A stretch of DNA of 5,619 bases. Source: a bacterium (GTDB lineage Bacteria > Verrucomicrobiota > Kiritimatiellia > UBA8416). The stretch is taken from contig JAIFLS010000007.1 in NCBI GenBank assembly GCA_020048935.1, positions 1-5,619 on the forward strand, read 5' to 3'. Numbering within the stretch: the stretch's first letter is position 1; each line of letters opens with the position of its first letter. Of this stretch, positions 1-4,980 are shown one piece after another. The translations under genes and the position numbers were made by a program. A model generated the notes under the pieces. That model searched no databases and had not been told where the DNA came from. It saw only the letters and a list, made by a program, of their open reading frames with translations.

Positions 1-921
1 CGGGAAACGATCAAATTCATCGAGCAGAACAAGGATCGGCCATTTGTCGCCTACCTGGGGCACTTCACCCCGCACATCCCCTACACGGCGCAGCAGCATC
101 TCATCGACAAGAACCAGGACGCTTTCGAACCGTTATATGCCGCGCTTATCGAGACGCTCGATGACACCATAGGCCTTATTATGGACAAACTTGAAGCGCT
201 GGACTTGGCCGACAACACGATCCTCGTTTTCACGTCCGACAACGGCGGGCTCCATGTGCCGGAGCTGGGGCATGCCAGGATCACGCACAATACGCCCTAC
301 CGAGCCGGCAAGGGGTACACCTACGAAGGTGGGCAGCGCGTGCCGTTGATCGTGCGCTGGCCCGGACATATCCCGGCAAACCGTGTGGTCGATGCCCCCG
401 TAAACAACATCGATTGGGTCCCAACCTTGCTGGAGCTTGCCGGGGAACCGGTGCCATCCGGCGTAGACGGCATCAGTTTCGCCCCTGGCCTGCTTGGCGG
501 CAACATGCCTGAACGAAAGCTTTTCTGGCACTTCCCTCACTATACCAATCAGGGCGGACGCCCGAGCGGCGCCATGCGCGACGGGGCTTGGTTGCTGATT
601 GAACGGTACGATGAGGACCGGAACGAGCTCTATGATCTTTCGCGAGATATTGGCCAACAGCAGGATCTCGCCGCGCAACACCCTGAGCGCGTCACCTCAA
701 TGCGTGCAGCACTGGATGCGTGGCGACGAGAAAACGACGTTCAATACAACATTCCGAACCCAGCCTGCGACGAGGAAGCGTTTCGACAACTTTATGTCGA
801 TACGGATCCAAGCCGGTTCGATCCCGTTAACGCGGATGAACAGGAATGGGCCCGGATCCGCGAATGGCGGAAAGGCATGGACCATGTTACTTATACAGGG
901 AGGTCTGGATCTCCTTGTTGA
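1..921 (+). CDS. S1-family (arylsulfatase-type) sulfatase, 3' part; 5' end outside window
   Basis: Hydrolyses a sulfate ester, probably on a polysaccharide or small sulfated substrate; exact substrate not readable. The reading frame is open from base 1 and ends at TGA 919-921, giving 306 residues. Numbered from the window edge, the visible S1-sulfatase signatures are: 'TPHIPY' (catalytic-pocket His at 25), 'LVFTSDNGG' (metal ligands Asp80/Asn81), 'AGKGYTYEGGQRVP' (active-site Lys104) followed by 'VRWPG', then 'DWVPTLLELAG', 'DGISFAPGL' and the C-terminal 'ELYDLSRDIGQQ' element. The H25-D80-K104 spacing resembles that of arylsulfatase A. The formylglycine motif (CxPxR), the first metal ligands and any signal peptide must lie upstream, so activity and localisation cannot be judged. 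The family is usually 450-550 aa, so roughly a third is missing. The last ~35 bp overlap the convergent gene's 3' end. No frameshift is seen. Confidence 0.93.
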   Translation, partial: RETIKFIEQNKDRPFVAYLGHFTPHIPYTAQQHLIDKNQDAFEPLYAALIETLDDTIGLIMDKLEALDLADNTILVFTSDNGGLHVPELGHARITHNTPYRAGKGYTYEGGQRVPLIVRWPGHIPANRVVDAPVNNIDWVPTLLELAGEPVPSGVDGISFAPGLLGGNMPERKLFWHFPHYTNQGGRPSGAMRDGAWLLIERYDEDRNELYDLSRDIGQQQDLAAQHPERVTSMRAALDAWRRENDVQYNIPNPACDEEAFRQLYVDTDPSRFDPVNADEQEWARIREWRKGMDHVTYTGRSGSPC

Positions 922-2587
922 CGACAAGCGCGTCGGGGACGCCCGCGATGTCGATGATCTTGTCGATCAGCACTTTCAGCTTCTGTGCGCTATCGGCCGA
1001 AAGAGCCAGCATCTCGCGCTGCACCTTGTTGATGTCCCCAAGCATGCCGGAGAGAATGGTGTCGACCGAGCAGTTGATGACGGCCAGGGGTTGGCAGAGT
1101 TCCTGACCGATTTCCGCCAGGATCTCGAAGAGCCGCTTCCGGGAAATCCCCGGTTTGGATTCGCGGCCCACCTGTTGCTGTTCCCCGCCTTCGACCTCGT
1201 TCACGAGTCGCTCGATACGTTTTTCCGCGGTGAGGATGATGCGATTGACTTCCTGCTGGACGGCCTGCAGGTCGTGCTCGAGGACCGCTTCCGGCACACG
1301 CAGCATGACCGCCCGTTTCCCTTCCGGTTTCCCGCCGGATGGCTCCGTCGTGGCGATCGCCGGCAGTTCCTGTCCGGCGTCCTTCCTGCTGGTGTCCTCC
1401 TCGATTTTCCGGAGCAGCTCGTTGAGGTGCGTGAACACACTCGTGCCTTGACCGGGGTCCGGGGATGCGGATGGTGCCGCTTGGGTTGGCGTATCCGCTG
1501 TGCGGCCGATGACGCCGCTCCTGACCAGCAGATCGTGCCAGTCCTCCGGAGCAAGCCCTCCCTCGATCAGGCGGGACTTGAGGTCGGATTCCTCGATCAT
1601 GTCCACGCTCTTGTTCTTCATGTACCGCAAAAGGCGCTTCTCACTGTTGCCGATGGCGCTGCGCCGCTTGACGTATTCCTGCGACAAGGCATCGATCGCC
1701 AGCTCATCCTCCATCGTTTCGAGCTTTTCTTTGATGGTCTGGATGTCGCCGGGACTCGCAGGCGTATGACCTTCCGTGTCCTGTAGTTTTCCAGGCAGGT
1801 CCTTTTCCAGCAGAACGAGGGTCTTGTGGATCTGCTTTTTGGTCTTCTGGGTGTGAAAGGTCGGATCGCTGGTCATGGCGAGGTAGAACCGGTTGAGGCA
1901 GGCCACGATTTCCCCGGCAAGATCCTCCCCGTCGGATCCCTTTGCCCGTGCGGAGTCCGCGATCAGGGTTGATAGCGTCCCGGCATCCGCGCTCAGCTCG
2001 CGAATGCCGGACGCCGCGCCAGACGCATTGTCGACAGCTTCGCCACGAAGGTAGGCGGAAGCATCCTGCACCTGTTTTACCAGGTGATCGGCGGCATTTG
2101 CCGCATCCTGCTGGAGTAGGGTATCCTTCCCGACGACGACCTCATCTTCGGTCACTTCCACGTAGGTGACCTTGCGGGCGGTGACGACGTCGGCGAGCCC
2201 GACGACGGCGAGCGCCCCGCTGAATTCGCCCAGCTGCTGCAGCTCGGACGGTTTCGCGAGCAGGATCTCGACAAAGCCCGAGAACTGCTCGCGTGTCATG
2301 GCGGGCTTGAGGGTGAAGTTGGAGATCGCGCGGCTTGCGAGATGCTCGGCAAAGGACTTGAATACCGCATTCTTCTGTTCGACGGGGATACCGTTGACGG
2401 ACAAGCCGTCCTCCGAGTTCTGGACCGCGATGTCGGTCGTCTGCCAGAGTCGGGAAAAATGCTGGAAGCAGGCGTCGGTGGCTTGGCGTGTCACGCTATG
2501 CTCCGGCCCGTAGACGTTGCTGTTGCTGAGAATCAAGCCGATAGACCGGATGGTCAGCTCGGCCATTTCCTCGGTAATCGTTGCCAT
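887..2587 (-). CDS. Soluble signalling-like protein with degenerate histidine-kinase DHp domain, no ATPase domain
   Basis: Function unknown; 566 aa, no signal peptide or membrane segment seen. Residues ~1-150 form a compact module ('NSNVYGPEH' near 22-30, 'GLSVNGIPV' 61-69, 'RKVTYVEVTEDEVVVG' 138-153) that I know only loosely from PVC-type signalling proteins. Residues ~155-360 are helical and charged; 361-425 is a Pro/Ser/Thr/Gly-rich linker; 426-470 looks coiled-coil. Residues ~482-550 resemble a HisKA dimerisation/phosphotransfer hairpin, but the H-box reads 'AEIGQELCQPLAVI' where kinases have 'xEISHELRTPLxxI'. Gln495 therefore replaces the phospho-accepting His. The protein ends at 566 with no HATPase_c domain, so autophosphorylation is not expected; a dimerisation or scaffold role is inferred. 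ATG 2587 is preferred over the in-frame TTG at 2611: it lies 5 nt after a purine-rich GGGGGA, and the next residues begin the conserved-looking module. Stop TAA is at 887-889, inside the convergent sulfatase gene. Confidence 0.85.
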   Translation of the reverse strand: MATITEEMAELTIRSIGLILSNSNVYGPEHSVTRQATDACFQHFSRLWQTTDIAVQNSEDGLSVNGIPVEQKNAVFKSFAEHLASRAISNFTLKPAMTREQFSGFVEILLAKPSELQQLGEFSGALAVVGLADVVTARKVTYVEVTEDEVVVGKDTLLQQDAANAADHLVKQVQDASAYLRGEAVDNASGAASGIRELSADAGTLSTLIADSARAKGSDGEDLAGEIVACLNRFYLAMTSDPTFHTQKTKKQIHKTLVLLEKDLPGKLQDTEGHTPASPGDIQTIKEKLETMEDELAIDALSQEYVKRRSAIGNSEKRLLRYMKNKSVDMIEESDLKSRLIEGGLAPEDWHDLLVRSGVIGRTADTPTQAAPSASPDPGQGTSVFTHLNELLRKIEEDTSRKDAGQELPAIATTEPSGGKPEGKRAVMLRVPEAVLEHDLQAVQQEVNRIILTAEKRIERLVNEVEGGEQQQVGRESKPGISRKRLFEILAEIGQELCQPLAVINCSVDTILSGMLGDINKVQREMLALSADSAQKLKVLIDKIIDIAGVPDALVVNKEIQTSLYK

Positions 2588-2619
2588 GGAGGTCCCCCGT
2601 TGCCTTGTCAAATTACTTC

Positions 2620-2705
2620 AATTCAACGCCTAACGCCCAACGCCCAACATCCAAGTAAAGACTCCCAAACTTGGGCGTTGGATGTTGGGCGTTGGATGTT
2701 GGATT
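2620..2705. repeat. Imperfect long hairpin built from tandem 7-mers (TTGGRYG type)
   Basis: Right arm: five contiguous heptamers at 2671-2705 (TTGGGCG, TTGGATG, TTGGGCG, TTGGATG, TTGGATT). Left arm: five inverted heptamers at 2620-2654 (on the minus strand TTGGATG, TTGGGCG, TTGGGCG, TTAGGCG, TTGAATT). With two further pairs (GT/AC) the arms are 37 nt, with 8 mismatches, all transitions, around a 12-nt loop (2657-2668). It lies after the URO-D gene stop and ends 32 bp before the ATG of the kinase-relic gene. On the plus strand it is followed by five T (2709-2713), like an intrinsic terminator; on the minus strand, where the neighbouring genes lie, no T-run follows. I think it belongs to a dispersed intergenic repeat family seen in PVC-type genomes; that is recollection, not shown here. 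The rest of the 2588-2816 gap shows no gene. Confidence 0.85.
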
Positions 2706-2816
2706 CGATTTTTCTGCAGTTACCAACTCGTCATCGCAAGGCCCCCGAGCGGAACCTTAGGCGATTGTGCCGGATTCCGCGGCGACAGGCAATCCTCATC
2801 TTGGGCTGGGCGTAAG

Positions 2817-3956
2817 CTATCGGATCATCTCCCACATCGTCTCGATATAGAAACGGTAGTTCGCGAGCGGGGTGCCGTTGGGGATGCGATGATCGACGGC
2901 GAGGACACAACCGCCGGTGGCCAGCATGGGGGGTACCTTGTATTCGAGTTCCCGGCGGATGGCCTCGCGGGATTGACGCAATATATGCTTGTCGATACCG
3001 CCGTAGAAGGCCAGCCGGTTGCCGTACTTCTCGCGTACCTTGACGATGTCCATCCCGGCCGCAGGCTCCATCGGGTGCATGCAATTGATGCCGGCATCCA
3101 GGAAGGCGTCGATCACGGGATTCATGTTGCCGTCGCTGTCCTGGTCGAAGAGCCGGGCTCCGCGCGCCTGGAGCATGTCCCAGATGCGTCGGTAATAGGG
3201 TTTGATGAATTCCTGGATCTGCACGGGCCCGGCCAGCGGACCGGATTTCCCGGCCATGTCCTCATGCACGAAAAGCAGGTCGACCGGGACGGTTGCCGAC
3301 ACGCGATCAAGGACCCGGCACGCCGTGTCGCCAATCGTCTGCAGGATGTCGTGGATCAACTCCGGTTGTTCATAATAGGCCAGGCACAGATTCTCCTCGC
3401 CCAGCAACTGGCGGGGTTCGTCAAACCCGCCGGGGATTCCGACCGACACGACACGATCAGCGGCCAGGTGCTCACGCGCCTTCCCTTGCCAGTCGCGCGC
3501 CAGGCGTTCCGGCGAGAATTCATACCAGGGTTTGATCTTGAGCCAATCATCCATTGTACGGACCGGATAATCCAGCGGGAGGGGCAGGGTTGCCGTGGCC
3601 TTGGGTAGTTTCATGGTGCGGCCCAGGCCGTCCCGCCAGATCTTGTGCTCGTCCGTTTCCTCGATCAGCACTTCGGGATACCCCCCGTTCCGCCCGGTAT
3701 TCGCCGGCAGGTAACCGCGAGCCTCGCAACGGTAAGTGAAGGCCGAGAAATCCAGTTCCTCCGGGGTGGCCCCCTGGGCGTACCATTCCTCTTTCAGGCC
3801 GAGGAGCGGTCCGAAGATCTCGGTAAACAAGGGACGCTCGTTGTGCTGGAATGTCATGTGGTCGAGGTATTCCCGGCGGCCAACCGTGGGGGTCTTGCGG
3901 ATGGCCAGATCGGCGTGAGTGGGCCAGCGCGGGGTGGATGATGCGGGATGTGTCAT
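2817..3956 (-). CDS. URO-D superfamily protein (uroporphyrinogen decarboxylase/cobamide methyltransferase fold), not HemE
   Basis: A 379-aa cytoplasmic TIM-barrel protein of the URO-D superfamily, which contains HemE and corrinoid-dependent methyltransferases such as MtaA; the substrate here is unknown. Landmarks: 'FVHEDMAGKSGPL' 229-241, 'EFIKPYYRRIWD' 249-260, 'FDQDSDGNMNP' 270-280, 'HPMEPAAGMD' 294-303, 'FYGGIDKHIL' 317-326, and 'GGCVLAVDHRIP' 348-359 near the C-terminus. The HemE N-terminal RQAGR-type substrate-binding motif is absent. The MtaA-like zinc site is only partly recognisable: a Cys occurs in 'GGCVL' (350), but 'DSDG' (273-276) stands where an HxC(G) motif would be. A role in heme synthesis is therefore unlikely. 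The start at ATG 3956 is set by an AAGGA site 7 nt upstream; longer in-frame extension would only re-read the dioxygenase gene out of frame. Second gene of a leftward operon, 13 bp after the dioxygenase stop. Stop TAG 2817-2819. Confidence 0.9.
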   Translation of the reverse strand: MTHPASSTPRWPTHADLAIRKTPTVGRREYLDHMTFQHNERPLFTEIFGPLLGLKEEWYAQGATPEELDFSAFTYRCEARGYLPANTGRNGGYPEVLIEETDEHKIWRDGLGRTMKLPKATATLPLPLDYPVRTMDDWLKIKPWYEFSPERLARDWQGKAREHLAADRVVSVGIPGGFDEPRQLLGEENLCLAYYEQPELIHDILQTIGDTACRVLDRVSATVPVDLLFVHEDMAGKSGPLAGPVQIQEFIKPYYRRIWDMLQARGARLFDQDSDGNMNPVIDAFLDAGINCMHPMEPAAGMDIVKVREKYGNRLAFYGGIDKHILRQSREAIRRELEYKVPPMLATGGCVLAVDHRIPNGTPLANYRFYIETMWEMIR

Positions 3957-3963
3957 GTGTGTG

Positions 3964-3968
3964 TCCTT
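3964..3968 (-). promoter_or_regulatory. Ribosome binding site for the URO-D-like gene
   Basis: On the minus strand AAGGA sits 7 nt before ATG 3956, wholly inside the 13-bp gap between the two operon genes. It decides the start: the frame stays open upstream to 4400, but that extension is antisense-free re-reading of the dioxygenase gene in another frame and has no such site or family similarity. Confidence 0.75.
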
Positions 3969-3969
3969 G

Positions 3970-4833
3970 TTATAGGTTATTGGGCAGTGCGGCGGCGCAG
4001 GATGCAGGGGTCCCGTCCGGTTCGTGGAAGATCTGGTCGTAGGTCTGGCGGTCCACGGTGGCGTTGCCTGCGGTGCGGTAGTGGAACTGCAGGGCGCGGC
4101 GACGCTGATTCGAGTGGTTCGGCGGGGTCTGATGCGGTGCGTTCCCATGGAAGAAGATAATGCCACCTGCCCGCAGGGGGACCGGTACGGCCAGGGATAG
4201 GTCGAGGCGATCCGGCAGGATCTCGCAATCGCTGGTGTGGTGATGGCGCAGTGGTCCTCGCCGGTGTGCGCCAGGCAGGAAATGCATACAGCCGTTCTCG
4301 ACGGCTGCGTCGTCGAGGGCGATCCACGTGCCGATGACGGCATCGGGGTTGCCGGTCGAAAAATAGGCGTTGTCCTGATGCCAGGGTTTCTCGACGCCAC
4401 CGGGCGGCTTCAGGAGAGCCATGGACTGGAACAGGACCGGGGCCTCGCCAAGCAGGGTGCGGAGGATGGGCTGGGTGCGGGGATGCGAGAACACGATTTT
4501 CTCGAAGATGGGGGCGGCATGCTCGAAGTGCATGAATTTGCGGATGTGCCCGTCGATCTCATCCTTGCGGGCGGGGTCGGGCTGGTAGCCGGACTCCGTC
4601 TGGAAGAACAGTCCCGCTTGATCCTTGGCTCGGAAGATGGCTCCGGCCTGGTTTACGTTCGTGTTCCTGGGCGGGACGTACTCGCTGATTTCCGGATTGA
4701 AGGCATATGTGTCGACGATTGCGCGCAGGGCATCCTTTGCCTCGTTCACTTCCTCTGCTGTGAACATATCGTCAAGTGCCAGATAGCCCTGCTCGCGATA
4801 CGCCTTGACCTGTTCATCGGTTAACATGTTCAT
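3970..4833 (-). CDS. Phytanoyl-CoA dioxygenase (PhyH) family Fe(II)/2-oxoglutarate oxygenase
   Basis: A 287-aa soluble oxygenase expected to hydroxylate a small organic molecule using O2, Fe(II) and 2-oxoglutarate. Bacterial PhyH relatives act on varied substrates (ectoine, natural products, phosphonates), so the name does not imply phytanoyl-CoA. The fold is clear: N-terminal 'LTDEQVKAYREQGYLALDD' (4-22), the iron-binding HxD in 'PWHQDNAYF' (His152, Asp154), 'GTWIALDDAAVENGCMHFLPG' region at 168-188, and the distal His in 'FHGNAPHQTPPNHS' (His234). A basic 'RRRAL' (244-248) carries the likely 2-oxoglutarate-binding Arg. The 2-His-1-carboxylate triad is thus intact. ATG 4833 is chosen over ATG 4827 because AGGGAG lies 9 nt upstream of the former. 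First gene of the leftward operon with the URO-D-like gene; stop TAA 3970-3972. Divergent from the AraC regulator, which probably controls it. Confidence 0.93.
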   Translation of the reverse strand: MNMLTDEQVKAYREQGYLALDDMFTAEEVNEAKDALRAIVDTYAFNPEISEYVPPRNTNVNQAGAIFRAKDQAGLFFQTESGYQPDPARKDEIDGHIRKFMHFEHAAPIFEKIVFSHPRTQPILRTLLGEAPVLFQSMALLKPPGGVEKPWHQDNAYFSTGNPDAVIGTWIALDDAAVENGCMHFLPGAHRRGPLRHHHTSDCEILPDRLDLSLAVPVPLRAGGIIFFHGNAPHQTPPNHSNQRRRALQFHYRTAGNATVDRQTYDQIFHEPDGTPASCAAALPNNL

Positions 4834-4842
4834 ATTCCCGTG

Positions 4843-4848
4843 CTCCCT
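4843..4848 (-). promoter_or_regulatory. Ribosome binding site for the PhyH-family gene
   Basis: Minus-strand AGGGAG (within AAGGGAGC) is 9 nt from ATG 4833 and 15 nt from the alternative ATG 4827, so the upstream start is favoured. Confidence 0.7.
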
Positions 4849-4875
4849 TCACCACCAGGCAATCCTGTTGATGTG

Positions 4876-4904
4876 AATATTGTTTGCACCATTCATCCAT
4901 CCAA
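4876..4904 (-). promoter_or_regulatory. Possible sigma70-like promoter of the PhyH/URO-D operon
   Basis: Reading leftwards, TTGGAT (4904-4899) and AATATT (4881-4876) are 17 nt apart, which is the usual -35/-10 spacing. They match TTGACA and TATAAT at about four of six positions each. Transcription would begin near 4869, leaving a leader of about 35 nt before ATG 4833. The regulator half-site at 4883-4900 would fall between and over the -35 element. Weak consensus matches; offered as a candidate only. Confidence 0.3.
4881..4900 (+). promoter_or_regulatory. Candidate AraC-type operator half-site 1 (operon-proximal)
   Basis: Contains TTTGCAC (4883-4889), five spacer bases, then ATCCAT (4895-4900). 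An inverted copy at 4961-4980 matches at 15 of 20 positions, with both boxes identical and nearly all differences in the spacer. AraC-family monomers contact two adjacent major grooves over roughly 17-18 bp, which suits this two-box design. It lies in the only intergenic region between the regulator and the operon. Confidence 0.5.
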
Positions 4905-4947
4905 TTACTTCCCTATCCAAGGTATGCACGCAGTATATACATGAAAC

Positions 4948-4951
4948 AGGA
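4948..4951 (+). promoter_or_regulatory. Candidate ribosome binding site for the AraC-family gene
   Basis: AGGA is 9 nt before ATG 4961. No comparable purine-rich site precedes the later in-frame ATGs at 4991, 5000 or 5012, so this is the main evidence for the earliest start. A TATATA at 4934-4939 could serve as a -10 element, but I find no convincing -35 for it. Confidence 0.45.
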
Positions 4952-4960
4952 TATTTTGAA

Positions 4961-4980
4961 ATGGATTGGTTGTGCAAATA
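4961..4980 (-). promoter_or_regulatory. Candidate AraC-type operator half-site 2 (regulator-proximal)
   Basis: On the minus strand TTTGCAC (4978-4972), five bases, then ATCCAT (4966-4961): the inverted partner of the site at 4881-4900, with the same spacing and the dyad centre at about 4930.5. It overlaps the first codons if the regulator starts at 4961, or lies just before the start if translation begins at 4991 or later; either would suit autoregulation. Confidence 0.5.

Noticed and set aside
599..1786. Long plus-strand open frame (395 codons) opposite the kinase-relic gene
   Set aside because: It is a GC-rich antisense shadow: its protein has no recognisable domain, begins inside the sulfatase gene in another frame, and the minus-strand frame has clear domain structure.
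2588..2611. TTG start at 2611 for the kinase-relic gene, adding eight residues
   Set aside because: The extra residues (MTRQRGTS) look unlike the module that follows, and ATG 2587 has a purine-rich GGGGGA at a suitable distance.
2620..2705. CRISPR-like or transposon-end interpretation of the heptamer array
   Set aside because: Units are contiguous 7-mers without spacers, and no transposase, target-site duplication or cas gene is visible nearby.
2682..3608. Plus-strand open frame (308 codons) beginning in the heptamer hairpin and crossing the URO-D-like gene
   Set aside because: Antisense to a well-supported URO-D family gene, no family similarity visible, and the first residues come from repeat DNA.
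3957..4400. N-terminal extension of the URO-D-like gene by 148 codons
   Set aside because: The extension re-reads the dioxygenase gene in a different frame and has a Pro/Thr/Ser/Arg-rich composition typical of an out-of-frame read; AAGGA 7 nt before ATG 3956 gives a better start.
4237..4824. Plus-strand open frame (195 codons) opposite the PhyH-family gene
   Set aside because: Antisense shadow; the minus strand carries an intact iron-binding triad and family motifs.
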